Assembly (NCBI RefSeq): GCF_004349315.1
Contig: NZ_SMLH01000008.1
Span: 1 to 64,000, forward strand
From: Flavobacterium ranwuense
GTDB lineage: Bacteria > Bacteroidota > Bacteroidia > Flavobacteriales > Flavobacteriaceae
Direction of reading: 5' to 3'
Length of the DNA: 64,000 nucleotides
Positions 52,556 through 61,223 of this stretch are shown in pieces. The notes below the pieces were generated by a model. That model made no database searches, was not told the DNA's origin, and was given only the letters and a program-made list of their open reading frames with translations. Numbering within the stretch: the stretch's first letter is position 1; each line of letters starts with the position of its first letter. Position numbers and translations under genes: made by a program.

Positions 52556-53944
52556 TTATTTATTAGTATCTAAAAATTCGAAATAGAGCGATTTAGACAA
52601 AATAGTTTCATTTTGAACACGCGCTACATTACCCTCTTTATAATCATATTTGTCTTCCATCTCTTCAGGATGAAGTTTAAAATAATCATAATAAGCTTTA
52701 TGATTAAAATTCAAACTTCTCAGAAAACGTTGTTCAACACCTTTGTTTACCGAAATATTATAATTGGTAATCAGATTTCCCCAGTTGACAAAACTGCATA
52801 GCAAAATAGTTCCGTAGAAATACCAAATCATTTGATTGAAAAGAAAAGCATTTGTTTTTTGCTTGGTGATTTTTATAAAAGAAATAACCAATCCAATTAT
52901 GGCTAGAATCAAGAAAGCATATACACCTAACCTTTTATAAGTCAATCCGAAAAACGAAACGTATTCTGAGTTTTTGATAATGGCACATACTATTAAAATT
53001 CCGTTTAAAAGAATCCAAATCTTAGCTAGTTTTTTTAGCTTTTTAGCTTTTCCATCAAAATTAAACCCTCCTTTAAAATAGAATAAAATAACGCCAACTG
53101 CCATTATGATTGAAAAAATAACGGCATTTACTCTTTCGTGTGTATCAGAACTTAAGTTAGATTTTTTGACCACTTCAAAAAATTGTTCGTAATTATAAGT
53201 CGCAATGAAAACCAAAAGAAGCACATTTAAAAGAAACAACGTAATCTCGCCGCTTCTTCTTTCAAAATCAATATCCAGAAACGAAAATGAATTTTGATTT
53301 TGCGTTTTGGCTTCTTCCTTAAAATCATTGTCCAATAAATCATTCTTTTCATAACAAACCTCAGGAATCCAATAATTCCAGAAAGTGAACGAAATAAAAA
53401 ATCCTAAAGCGGTAAGTACAAATACTTGCCAAGCATCAATATCTAAGTAATAACCGGTAAACAAAGACGAAAAATGATCGCTTCCAAAAGAATATACGAT
53501 TAAAAACAACCCAAGAAATAGGATTGGAATAACAAAATAAGCAATCAGTTTTTTAGCAAAACCGTTATTAACTTTTCGCTTAGGAAGATATTGACTGAAC
53601 ATAAATATGCGACCTAACGAAGCGATTCCGTTGATTAACACCAAAGGAAAAGCCTGCAACAATTTAAGTTTTGGTTCCTGGGTTTTGAATTGTAAAAAGA
53701 TAATCGACAAAGCCATGGCAAAAAATGATGGAAAATCTCTGTACCAGGCAAACGCAAAACAAGACAAAACCGATGTTACCACTAAAATCAAATGTAACCT
53801 ACTGGTGAATTTCTCTTGAAAGAAATAACATATTAAGGCGGTTTGCATCATCCCGAAAATGGCCCAATTGAGACCTAAATCCTCGTTGTAAAAAAGCAGT
53901 GTAAAAACCAAACTGCTGACTAAAATAAAATGTAGTTTTTTCAT
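52556..53944 (-). CDS. DUF4153/DUF4173-type multi-pass membrane protein
   Basis: This 462-residue protein has about 11-12 hydrophobic segments, with a charged loop (YEKNDLLDNDFKEEAKTQNQNSF) at about residues 195-220. NVLLLVFIATYNYEQFFEV and SDTHERVNAVIFSIIM follow in the second half. The overall pattern fits the DUF4153/DUF4173 group of uncharacterised membrane proteins; I cannot decide between the two. The C-terminal about 65 residues are soluble and include the SLNFNHKAYYDYFKLHPEEMEDKYDY motif. It is downstream of the winged-helix regulator gene and shares with that operon a 22-bp palindromic site in its promoter region. Confidence 0.75.
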   Translation of the reverse strand: MKKLHFILVSSLVFTLLFYNEDLGLNWAIFGMMQTALICYFFQEKFTSRLHLILVVTSVLSCFAFAWYRDFPSFFAMALSIIFLQFKTQEPKLKLLQAFPLVLINGIASLGRIFMFSQYLPKRKVNNGFAKKLIAYFVIPILFLGLFLIVYSFGSDHFSSLFTGYYLDIDAWQVFVLTALGFFISFTFWNYWIPEVCYEKNDLLDNDFKEEAKTQNQNSFSFLDIDFERRSGEITLFLLNVLLLVFIATYNYEQFFEVVKKSNLSSDTHERVNAVIFSIIMAVGVILFYFKGGFNFDGKAKKLKKLAKIWILLNGILIVCAIIKNSEYVSFFGLTYKRLGVYAFLILAIIGLVISFIKITKQKTNAFLFNQMIWYFYGTILLCSFVNWGNLITNYNISVNKGVEQRFLRSLNFNHKAYYDYFKLHPEEMEDKYDYKEGNVARVQNETILSKSLYFEFLDTNK

Positions 53945-54020
53945 ATTTGTTGAATTTATTTATTATCGGTATTTGTTACACATTCTTTTTATTAGTGGTG
54001 ATTTCATAATCATATATTTT

Positions 54021-54042
54021 AAAGTACTTTGCATTTCAAAGT
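54021..54042. promoter_or_regulatory. Putative operator B, upstream of the 53944 gene
   Basis: The plus-strand sequence AAAGTACTTTG-CATTT-CAAAGT contains the inverted repeat ACTTTG-N5-CAAAGT. It matches operator A at 54978-54999 at every position outside the 5-nt spacer. It lies 77 nt upstream of the membrane protein gene and 18 nt beyond the regulator's stop. Confidence 0.6.
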
Positions 54043-54059
54043 AATTAAATAAAAAATTT

Positions 54060-54356
54060 TCAGCTATTAGATTTGATTAGTTTTTCAAGGCTATTTAAGT
54101 GGGAAACAAAAGCTGCCCTACCCATATTAGTAACTCGATATGAAGTTTTCGGTTTTTTACCAACAAACTCTTTTTTTACTTCTATGTATTCCGATTTTTC
54201 CAATGCCGAAGTATGACTTGCTAAATTCCCATCAGTAATATTCAATAAAGATTTCATTTCGGTAAAATCAATCCAATCGTTTACCATCAAAACAGACATA
54301 ATGCCTAATCTGACTCGGCTTTCGAAATCTTTATTTAATTTATCAATAATACTCAT
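54060..54356 (-). CDS. Winged-helix transcriptional regulator
   Basis: A 98-residue regulator. The frame is open further upstream, but the ATG at 54356 gives MSIIDKLNKDFESRVRLGIMSVLM, the usual family start, 2 nt after the stop of the preceding membrane protein gene. The HTH is FTEMKSLLNITDGNLASHTSALEKSEYI, and the wing is KKEFVGKKPKTSYRVTNMGRAAF. This is the MarR/ArsR-like winged-helix DNA-binding type (PF13601 group) with no ligand domain. The PKTSYxVTxxGR wing is typical. It is probably a dimeric repressor of its own operon and of the 53944 gene, through the two 22-bp palindromes; that is inferred from the shared site. Confidence 0.88.
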   Translation of the reverse strand: MSIIDKLNKDFESRVRLGIMSVLMVNDWIDFTEMKSLLNITDGNLASHTSALEKSEYIEVKKEFVGKKPKTSYRVTNMGRAAFVSHLNSLEKLIKSNS

Positions 54357-54358
54357 TT

Positions 54359-54973
54359 CTATTTGTATTTTTTGAACACAATTATTCCGTAAAGGATGTG
54401 CAAAATTCCAAATCCTATTGCCCAAAAAACAAGCCCAAAACCAAGATAAAAAAGGGAAATACATCCTAAAATAATTTCACATGCACCCAAATATCTGATA
54501 TCCGAAAAAGTATATTTTCCAGCATTAATAAGTGCTAAGCCATAAAACAATAAAGTAACGGGAGCAATCAGTGCAAATAACTGATGGTATAAAAGTGCCA
54601 TACAAAATACGCCTCCAACAAATAGAGGAATCGCTAAATTCAGCAACATTTTTTTAGTAGTATTAGTCCAAATAGGCAAATCAAACTTTTTACTTTTTCT
54701 CAAAGTAAAAAATATACCGGATCCCAAAGCCAAAATCAAAATTGCCAAAGCAATGAATGCTAATTCTATTATTAAATCATAGCTATACATCTTTTGCCTA
54801 CCATCAAAATATTCAATATCATTATTTTTAAACAATTGATACGCATAAATTGACCCAGCTAATGCAAATAACCCGGCAAATACTCCTGAAAGGCCACTTA
54901 ACGAAATAAATCTTGAAGAGCGTTCCATCATGGAACGAATATGTGATAAATCTTCTTGAAGCTTTTGACTCAT
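54359..54973 (-). CDS. Uncharacterised membrane protein upstream of the winged-helix regulator
   Basis: The 204-residue protein has a short soluble N-terminus (SQKLQEDLSHIRSMMERSSRFISLSG) and about six hydrophobic segments (from GVFAGLFALAGSIYAYQLF to IGFGILHILYGIIVF). The same 'DLxxIRxMMERSSRFISLSGLSGV' start occurs, as I recall, in many Bacteroidota proteins encoded just before such regulators; no function is known. It is the first gene of a two-gene operon with the regulator (2 nt gap). Its promoter overlaps operator A. Confidence 0.8.
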   Translation of the reverse strand: MSQKLQEDLSHIRSMMERSSRFISLSGLSGVFAGLFALAGSIYAYQLFKNNDIEYFDGRQKMYSYDLIIELAFIALAILILALGSGIFFTLRKSKKFDLPIWTNTTKKMLLNLAIPLFVGGVFCMALLYHQLFALIAPVTLLFYGLALINAGKYTFSDIRYLGACEIILGCISLFYLGFGLVFWAIGFGILHILYGIIVFKKYK

Positions 54974-54977
54974 AAAT

Positions 54978-54999
54978 AAAGTACTTTGAAGTACAAAGT
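54978..54999. promoter_or_regulatory. Putative operator A, overlapping the promoter of the regulator operon
   Basis: The plus-strand sequence AAAGTACTTTG-AAGTA-CAAAGT contains ACTTTG-N5-CAAAGT and lies 5 nt upstream of the 54973 start codon. Its right half overlaps the minus-strand -7 element TAACTTTG (54994-55001), so a bound protein would block transcription. Confidence 0.65.
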
Positions 55000-55001
55000 T
55001 A
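54994..55001 (-). promoter_or_regulatory. -7 promoter element of the regulator operon
   Basis: On the minus strand TAACTTTG matches TAnnTTTG, 20 nt before the start codon and inside operator A. Confidence 0.55.
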
Positions 55002-55278
55002 TTTATTATTTTTTGATTTCAAAATAGAAAACGATTTAATTTCAATAAATATTATAAAATAACCTGTTGGTGTAATTAAAAAGACATTTTTTTTACCCCC
55101 TAGAAAAATAAAACTTCTGATTAAAGAAATAATAGAAAACAGCATTATTTTTTGCATAGCTTGACTACATGAAAAGTAAAACATCTATCAAACTCTTTTT
55201 AAATACTATAATTTCTATATGGTAAAAATCAATTGCACCCTATGAGTCAAAAATATTATTTATCCAAAGTGAGAATTA
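55002..55278. other. Spacer between corA and the regulator operon
   Basis: This AT-rich spacer separates the 3' end of corA from the regulator operon, both on the minus strand. One 61-codon frame (54999-55184, minus) has no start context, family features or conserved pattern that I recognise. I see no convincing terminator or RNA structure. Confidence 0.5.
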
Positions 55279-56205
55279 TCAAAACCATCTTTTTCTTTTG
55301 AACAAGAATACTCCAAAAGCAGATAACAATACGGATACCGAAATAACAATCCATATTCCATAGCGGTTATCTTCTAAATCATTAGGAACATTCATTCCAT
55401 ACAAACTCGCAATCAATGTTGGAATCATCAAAATAATCGAAATCGAAGTCATCTGCTTCATAATCGTATTCATATTATTAGAAATCACAGAAGCATACGC
55501 ATCCATAGTTCCCGTTAAGATGTCGCTGTAAATATTAGTAGTTTCTTGCGCCTGACGCAATTCAATTTCAACATCTTCCAGTAACTCCAAATCAAAATGT
55601 TCTTTTTGGGACTTTATATTCTTGATTCGATGCAACAAAATATCATTCCCTTTCAAGGAAGTCATAAAGAATACCAAACATTTTTCAATTTGAAGCAACG
55701 CCTGTAATTCTTCATTCTTAATTGACTTTTCTAAATTGTCTTCGGCTAATTTTATTTTTTGATTGACTTGCTTTAAGTATTTCAAAAACCAAACACTGGA
55801 GGAAAGCAATAATTTCAGCACTAAATCGAAGTTGTCTTTAATGTTGATATTCTTGCGTTTGGTATAAGTTACAAAATCCGTAAGCATTTCCGTTTTATGA
55901 AAACTGATGGTGATACAAACTTCTCCCTTAAAAACAACCCCGACAGGAATTGTATGGAAAGGCAACTTCACGTCGTTACTCTTTACAGGTATTCGCATGA
56001 TAATCAAAGTCCAACCATTTTCAATTTCTATCCTTGGTCTTTCGTCAATATCTTCAATGTCATTATAAAATGCTTCGGGAATTTGTAAGTCTTCGAGTAA
56101 ATATTTTTTTTCTGCTTCGGTAGGACATTCAATATTTATCCAGCAGTTTGGAGTCCATTCAGCAATGGCAATTAATCCGTTATTGTTTTTGTAAAAAGTT
56201 CTCAT
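55279..56205 (-). CDS. corA: CorA-family divalent cation transporter
   Basis: The 308-residue protein has a cytoplasmic alpha/beta and helical-bundle domain of about 245 residues, including the long stalk helix VNQKIKLAEDNLEKSIKNEELQALLQIEK. Two C-terminal transmembrane helices follow, the first ending in the pore signature YGMNVP (GMN). The basic tail is FKRKRWF. It carries Mg2+ (or Co2+/Ni2+) across the inner membrane as a pentamer. The length is close to that of E. coli CorA. It is monocistronic, with a -7 element about 115 nt upstream. Confidence 0.94.
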   Translation of the reverse strand: MRTFYKNNNGLIAIAEWTPNCWINIECPTEAEKKYLLEDLQIPEAFYNDIEDIDERPRIEIENGWTLIIMRIPVKSNDVKLPFHTIPVGVVFKGEVCITISFHKTEMLTDFVTYTKRKNINIKDNFDLVLKLLLSSSVWFLKYLKQVNQKIKLAEDNLEKSIKNEELQALLQIEKCLVFFMTSLKGNDILLHRIKNIKSQKEHFDLELLEDVEIELRQAQETTNIYSDILTGTMDAYASVISNNMNTIMKQMTSISIILMIPTLIASLYGMNVPNDLEDNRYGIWIVISVSVLLSAFGVFLFKRKRWF

Positions 56206-56318
56206 TTCAAAATTCTATAGGTTTATTTACAGCATCTTGAAAATAGTTCAAGAGCTACATTAGTTCAACATTTCCGAATAATAATCGTCCATTTTAAAGG
56301 TCTTTTTTTTAAGTGGTG

Positions 56319-56326
56319 CAAAAGTA
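56319..56326 (-). promoter_or_regulatory. -7 promoter element for corA
   Basis: On the minus strand TACTTTTG matches TAnnTTTG, with a TTG 23 nt upstream (56350-56352 on the plus strand as CAA). It implies a leader of about 105 nt. No riboswitch-like fold was recognised in that leader. Confidence 0.4.
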
Positions 56327-56381
56327 TTCTTTAAATTCCGTTTTAATATCAATTATCAGAATTTTATGCGTTTTTTAAGAT

Positions 56382-56409
56382 AAAAAAAACCTTAAACTTA
56401 CATTTAAGG
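56382..56409 (-). terminator. Intrinsic terminator of folD
   Basis: CCTTAAA (56390-56396) pairs with TTTAAGG (56403-56409); the A-run at 56382-56389 is a T-run in minus-strand RNA. Confidence 0.8.
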
Positions 56410-56433
56410 CTTTCATCAAAACTATTTTTCTCT

Positions 56434-57315
56434 TTATTTATTTCTTTTCATTTCTCTTGCCAAAAGCGTATTTTTCAACAACATTGCAATTGTCATAGGC
56501 CCTACTCCACCTGGAACCGGAGTAATAAACGATGATTTCTTACTCACCTGCTCAAAATCAACATCACCGGTGATTACATATCCTTTTTCGTTTGTTTCGT
56601 CAGGAACACGAGTAATACCAACATCAATAACCACAACACCCTCTTTTACCATATTCGCTTTCAGGTAATTAGGTACGCCAAGAGCCGTAATAATAATATC
56701 CGCCTGAATGGTAATTTCTTCAATATTTTTAGTGTAACTGTGTGTTAGGGTCACTGTTGAATTTCCAGGAAAACCTTTTCTTCCCATCAAAATACTCATT
56801 GGTCTTCCCACAATATGACTGCGCCCTATTACTACAGTATGTTTTCCTTTTGTTTCTACTCCATATCTTTCTAACAATTCTAAAATTCCGAAAGGTGTTG
56901 CAGGAATAAAAGTAGTCATGTCTAATGCCATTTTTCCAAAATTCTCAGGATGAAATCCATCAACATCTTTACTTGGATCTACCGCCATTAACACTTTTTG
57001 CTCATCGATTTGTTCCGGAAGCGGCAATTGAACGATAAATCCATCAATAGCATCATTCTCATTCAATTCCTTAATCTTTTTCAACAATTCAACTTCAGTA
57101 GTTGTACTTGGCATTTTTACTAAAGTAGACTCAAAACCTACTCTTTCACAGGCTTTTACTTTACTTCCTACATAAGTTAAACTAGCGCCGTCGTTACCAA
57201 CAATCAAGGCTGCTAAATGAGGGACTTTCTCCCCATTGTCTTTCATTTTTTGTACTTCTGCAGCGATTTCACTCTTAATATCTTCCGCTGTTTTTTTTCC
57301 GTCTAGTAGTTGCAT
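56434..57315 (-). CDS. folD: Bifunctional methylenetetrahydrofolate dehydrogenase/cyclohydrolase
   Basis: The 293-residue enzyme interconverts 5,10-methylene- and 10-formyl-tetrahydrofolate with NADP. Visible are VGNDGASLTYVGSKVKACERVG (with the catalytic Lys of the YVxxKxKAC motif), QLPLPEQID, PSKDVDGFHPENFG, the NADP-binding VIGRSHIVGRPMSILMGRKG, and PVPGGVGPMTIAMLLKNTL. Length is normal. It lies downstream of ffh, separated by a 17-bp inverted-repeat spacer. Confidence 0.97.
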   Translation of the reverse strand: MQLLDGKKTAEDIKSEIAAEVQKMKDNGEKVPHLAALIVGNDGASLTYVGSKVKACERVGFESTLVKMPSTTTEVELLKKIKELNENDAIDGFIVQLPLPEQIDEQKVLMAVDPSKDVDGFHPENFGKMALDMTTFIPATPFGILELLERYGVETKGKHTVVIGRSHIVGRPMSILMGRKGFPGNSTVTLTHSYTKNIEEITIQADIIITALGVPNYLKANMVKEGVVVIDVGITRVPDETNEKGYVITGDVDFEQVSKKSSFITPVPGGVGPMTIAMLLKNTLLAREMKRNK

Positions 57316-57336
57316 TTTAATTTAGTTTAATGTCTT

Positions 57337-57383
57337 AAAGTCGAAAGTCTTAAAGTCATTACAACCTTAAGACTTTCGACTTT
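57337..57383. repeat. AAAGTC word array with perfect 17-bp inverted repeat between ffh and folD
   Basis: AAAGTCGAAAGTCTTAA (57337-57353) is the exact reverse complement of 57367-57383, separated by 13 nt. AAAG recurs at 57337, 57344 and 57352. It may form a terminator-like hairpin at the 3' end of ffh, but there is no T-run. Confidence 0.75.
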
Positions 57384-57393
57384 TGACTCATTT

Positions 57394-58743
57394 TTATTTC
57401 ATTCCTGGCATTCCACCTTTCATACCACCCATCATCTTCATGAGGTTTTTCCCTCCTGGGCCCTGCATCATTTTCATCATCTTGCTCATTTGTTCGAACT
57501 GTTTCATCAATTGATTGACCTGCTCGATTTTGGTTCCGGAACCTTTTGCAATTCTGGCTTTTCTTTTTACATCAATTAAAGCTGGCTTGCTTCTTTCAAT
57601 TGGAGTCATCGAATGAATAATTGCTTCAATATGTTTGAATGCATCGTCTTCTATCTCCACATCTTTCATGGCTTTTGAAGCACCTGGTATCATTCCTACC
57701 AAATCTTTCATATTACCCATTTTCTTCACTTGTTGAATTTGAGAAAGGAAATCATCAAAACCGAATTCGTTTTTGGCAATTTTTTTTTGGATTTTTCTTG
57801 CTTCTTCTTCGTCAAATTGCTCTTGAGCTCTTTCTACCAAAGACACAACGTCTCCCATTCCCAAAATTCTTTCGGCCATACGAATTGGATAGAACACATC
57901 AATTGCATCCATCTTTTCCCCTGTACCTACAAATTTAATTGGTTTATTAACAACCGATTTAATCGAAATTGCAGCTCCACCACGCGTATCACCATCTAAT
58001 TTGGTTAAGATAACCCCATCAAAATTTAATCTTTCATTGAAGGCTTTTGCAGTATTTACAGCATCTTGACCCGTCATTGCATCAACAACAAACAACGTTT
58101 CATTAGGCTGAATCGCTTTATGAACGCGTTCTATTTCGTTCATCATTTCCTCATCGACTGCTAAACGACCGGCAGTATCGACAATCACTACATTGAACCC
58201 ATTTGCTTTCGCATGTTTGATTGCATTTTGAGCAATCTCTACTGGATTTTTATTTTCTGGCTCTGAATAAACCTCTACTCCAATCGAATCTCCAACTACG
58301 TATAATTGTTGAATCGCCGCAGGACGGTAAATATCACAAGCAACTAATAATGGTTTTTTATTTTTCTTTGTTAAAAGATAATTGGCTAGTTTTCCTGAGA
58401 AAGTAGTTTTTCCTGAACCTTGCAAACCTGACATCAAAATAATCGATGGATTTCCCGAAAGATTGATTCCGGCAACATCACCACCCATTAATTCTGTCAA
58501 TTCATCTTTCACTAACTTCACCAATAATTGTCCTGGTTGAAGTGTCGTCAATACATCCTGACCAATTGCTTTTTCTTTTACTTTGGTGGTAAAATCTTTC
58601 GCAATTTTAAAGTTAACATCCGCGTCAAGTAAGGCTCTACGAACTTCTTTCAGCGTTTCGGCTACATTTACTTCGGTGATTTTTCCGTGACCTTTAAGTA
58701 TATGAAAGGCTTTATCTAGTTTATCGCTTAAATTATCGAACAT
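57394..58743 (-). CDS. ffh: Signal recognition particle protein (SRP54)
   Basis: The 449-residue GTPase targets ribosome-nascent chains to the membrane with 4.5S RNA and FtsY. It has the N domain, then the G domain with GLQGSGKTTFSGKLA (G1), DIYRPAAIQQL, VDTAGRLAVDEEMM (G3), TKLDGDTRGGAAIS (G4 region) and GTGEKMDAIDVFYP. The Met-rich M domain ends MSKMMKMMQGPGGKNLMKMMGG. The finger loop and tail methionines are all visible. No ffs (4.5S RNA) gene was recognised nearby. A -7 element lies 22 nt upstream. Confidence 0.97.
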   Translation of the reverse strand: MFDNLSDKLDKAFHILKGHGKITEVNVAETLKEVRRALLDADVNFKIAKDFTTKVKEKAIGQDVLTTLQPGQLLVKLVKDELTELMGGDVAGINLSGNPSIILMSGLQGSGKTTFSGKLANYLLTKKNKKPLLVACDIYRPAAIQQLYVVGDSIGVEVYSEPENKNPVEIAQNAIKHAKANGFNVVIVDTAGRLAVDEEMMNEIERVHKAIQPNETLFVVDAMTGQDAVNTAKAFNERLNFDGVILTKLDGDTRGGAAISIKSVVNKPIKFVGTGEKMDAIDVFYPIRMAERILGMGDVVSLVERAQEQFDEEEARKIQKKIAKNEFGFDDFLSQIQQVKKMGNMKDLVGMIPGASKAMKDVEIEDDAFKHIEAIIHSMTPIERSKPALIDVKRKARIAKGSGTKIEQVNQLMKQFEQMSKMMKMMQGPGGKNLMKMMGGMKGGMPGMK

Positions 58744-58765
58744 AGTATTGATTTATTTTGAAGTG

Positions 58766-58773
58766 CAAATTTA
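58766..58773 (-). promoter_or_regulatory. -7 promoter element for ffh
   Basis: On the minus strand TAAATTTG matches TAnnTTTG, 22 nt before the ffh start codon. Confidence 0.5.
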
Positions 58774-58871
58774 AGCATTTGATTTTGAAGTTGTATTCAT
58801 AATATTATAAAAAAAACAGCCTTTTTTGAGACTGTTTCTAAAGTTTTACTAAATCGTTAAACGATATAAAT

Positions 58872-59342
58872 TTATTTTTTTTCGAAAGTCAAATAATTGA
58901 TTCCATCAACATTGCCAGATTTACTTTTCAACCGAACCTTAGTTTCCGTAATTTCAGCAACTTCCCAATGCGCTGTCAACTCCATTAATGTATCAGGACT
59001 TGAAAATGAAATGGCAAAATCCAAATCATTGTCCGGGTTATCATCAATACCATTCGATTTTACAATGGACCAATTTCCAGTGAACGTATTGGCAACATTG
59101 TTAGAAGTCAAAATTTCATTCATTCCAAAAGTGAAATTATATCCTGAATATTCACTTGTCATATTACTATTTTTATCAAGAAAATAGCTCACTTTCCAAG
59201 TACCTTGACTTAGTATGCTATTTACCTGTGTCAGATTATTTTTTACAATAGACACCACTTCGGGATCATCAGCACAACATGTTCCAGCTACATTCAGTAA
59301 AAACAAAACAATCAAAAGCGGGTAAAAAGCTATCTTTCTCAT
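58872..59342 (-). CDS. Lipocalin-like putative lipoprotein
   Basis: This 156-residue protein has an N-terminal signal with two adjacent cysteines at the likely lipidation site (LLNVAGTCCADD, about residues 22-23). A short helix (VSIVKNNLTQVNSILSQGTWKVSYFLDKNSN) leads into a beta-rich remainder (YNFTFGMNEILTS, TGNWSIVKSNG, DFAISFSSPDTLMELTAHWEVAEITETKVRLKSK). The pattern resembles small flavobacterial lipocalin-like lipoproteins; ligand and function are unknown. The gene stands alone between ffh and argS. Confidence 0.75.
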   Translation of the reverse strand: MRKIAFYPLLIVLFLLNVAGTCCADDPEVVSIVKNNLTQVNSILSQGTWKVSYFLDKNSNMTSEYSGYNFTFGMNEILTSNNVANTFTGNWSIVKSNGIDDNPDNDLDFAISFSSPDTLMELTAHWEVAEITETKVRLKSKSGNVDGINYLTFEKK

Positions 59343-59413
59343 GATTAAACTATTTATTTGACATTAAATGTACCAATAAAATATTATTTTCACAATAAAG
59401 AAGTTAAAAAAAA

Positions 59414-61192
59414 TTACATTCTCTCCGGAACATTTATTCCCAACAAACTAAATGAGGCAGCAATAGTATCCGCTACTTTTTTAGATAATTGAACTCTGAA
59501 AATTTTCTTTTCTAAATCCTCTTCGCCAAGAATAGGGACAGCCTGATAAAATGAATTGTATTCACGAACTAAATCATAGGTGAAATTTGCGAGCAAAGCA
59601 GGACTGTGATGCTGTGCTGCATTTTGAATTACTTCAGGAAACAGCTCTAATTGTTTTACCAGTTCTTTCTCTTTTTCATGAAGCACTACCATTTTTGATT
59701 TATTCGAAAAGTCAAAATTGGCTTTACGAATAATCGATTGAATTCTGGCATATGTATATTGAATAAACGGCCCAGTATTTCCGGCGAAATCTACCGATTC
59801 TTCCGGATTAAAAAGGATTCGTTTTTTAGGATCTACTTTCAAAATATAATATTTCAAAGCGCCTAAACCAATTGTGCTGTATAATTTTGCTTTTTCTTCG
59901 GGAGAATAGGAATCTAATTTCCCTAAATCTTCGGCAATTTTTTGAGCTGTATCCGTCATTTCCTGCATCAAATCATCGGCATCGACAACAGTTCCTTCGC
60001 GGCTTTTCATTTTTCCTGAAGGCAAATCTACCATTCCGTAAGACAAATGAAATAGATTTTTAGACCAGTCAAAACCTAATTTTTTCAAGATAAGAAACAA
60101 CACTTTGAAGTGATAATCCTGTTCATTTCCTACCGTATAAACCATTCCGCCCACATCTGGATAATCCTTCACACGCTGAATTGCAGTTCCAATATCTTGC
60201 GTCATGTAAACCGCAGTACCGTCTGAACGCAATACTATTTTACGGTCTAAACCTTCATCCGTTAAATCAATCCAAACTGAACCGTCAGGATCTTTTTCGA
60301 AAACGCCTCTGTCCAAACCAATCTGAACCACATCTTTCCCTAATAAATACGTGTTACTTTCGTAGTAATAACAATCGAAATTAACTCCCAAATTTTTATA
60401 GGTAATGGCAAAACCATCATAAACCCATTGATTCATGGTTTTCCAAAGCGTGATTACGGCATCATCTCCAGCTTCCCATTTCAGCAACATTTCCTGAGCT
60501 TCCAGAATGATTGGCGCTTGTTTTTTGGCTTCTTCTTCCGTTTTACCGGCGCTCATTAATTGCGCTATTTCTTCTTTATATGCCTTATCAAAAGCCACGT
60601 AATAATTTCCAACTAACTTATCGCCTTTTAAACCTGTTGATTCCGGCGTTTGTCCGTTTCCGAATTTTTGCCAAGCCAACATCGATTTGCAAATATGGAT
60701 TCCTCTATCATTAATGATTTGAGTTTTATACACTTTTTTACCAGAAGCTTTGATGATTTCAGCAACCGAATAACCCAAAAGATTATTACGTACGTGACCC
60801 AAATGCAATGGTTTATTGGTATTTGGTGAAGAATACTCAACCATTACCGCTTTGTCTTCTGGATTTGGAGTAACAAAGCCAAAGGTAACATCGTCTTTTA
60901 TTCCTCCGAAGAAATCTAAATAATAGTCATCTGAAATAACAATATTCAAAAATCCTGAAACCACATTAAACCGACTTACCTCAGCTACATTTTCAACTAA
61001 ATAGTTTCCAATTTTATTTCCCAATTCAACTGGATTACTTTTAACAACTTTCAACAATGGAAAAATAACCATTGTAATATCCCCTTCAAATTCCTTGCGT
61101 GTAGTTTGAAATTCAACTTTATCAATAATAACGTCAAATAAAACTTTTACTGCTTTTTCAATTGAGGGCGTAAGAATTTGTGGTAATGTCAT
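59414..61192 (-). CDS. argS: Arginyl-tRNA synthetase
   Basis: The 592-residue class I synthetase charges tRNA-Arg. The frame continues to an ATG at 61228, but a -7 element at 61216-61223 lies between the two starts, and MTLPQILTPSIEKAV is the usual beginning, so the ATG at 61192 is chosen. Visible are the N-terminal Add-1 domain, HIGH as SSPNTNKPLHLGHVRNN (HLGH), KSMLAWQKFG, the KMSK-like loop MVDLPSGKMKSREGTVVDADDL and the anticodon-binding tail ending GINVPERM. The HxGH variant and GKMKSR are as in other ArgS. Confidence 0.96.
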   Translation of the reverse strand: MTLPQILTPSIEKAVKVLFDVIIDKVEFQTTRKEFEGDITMVIFPLLKVVKSNPVELGNKIGNYLVENVAEVSRFNVVSGFLNIVISDDYYLDFFGGIKDDVTFGFVTPNPEDKAVMVEYSSPNTNKPLHLGHVRNNLLGYSVAEIIKASGKKVYKTQIINDRGIHICKSMLAWQKFGNGQTPESTGLKGDKLVGNYYVAFDKAYKEEIAQLMSAGKTEEEAKKQAPIILEAQEMLLKWEAGDDAVITLWKTMNQWVYDGFAITYKNLGVNFDCYYYESNTYLLGKDVVQIGLDRGVFEKDPDGSVWIDLTDEGLDRKIVLRSDGTAVYMTQDIGTAIQRVKDYPDVGGMVYTVGNEQDYHFKVLFLILKKLGFDWSKNLFHLSYGMVDLPSGKMKSREGTVVDADDLMQEMTDTAQKIAEDLGKLDSYSPEEKAKLYSTIGLGALKYYILKVDPKKRILFNPEESVDFAGNTGPFIQYTYARIQSIIRKANFDFSNKSKMVVLHEKEKELVKQLELFPEVIQNAAQHHSPALLANFTYDLVREYNSFYQAVPILGEEDLEKKIFRVQLSKKVADTIAASFSLLGINVPERM

Positions 61193-61215
61193 TTCGTGTA
61201 TTGGTTTTATGGGGG

Positions 61216-61223
61216 CAAAGATA
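61216..61223 (-). promoter_or_regulatory. -7 promoter element for argS
   Basis: On the minus strand TATCTTTG matches TAnnTTTG, 23 nt before the ATG at 61192 and downstream of the alternative ATG at 61228. It decides the start. Confidence 0.6.

Noticed and set aside
54999..55184. 61-codon minus-strand frame as a small gene
   Set aside because: Its composition looks like translated AT-rich spacer, its N-terminus is not a convincing signal or domain, and its end overlaps operator A.
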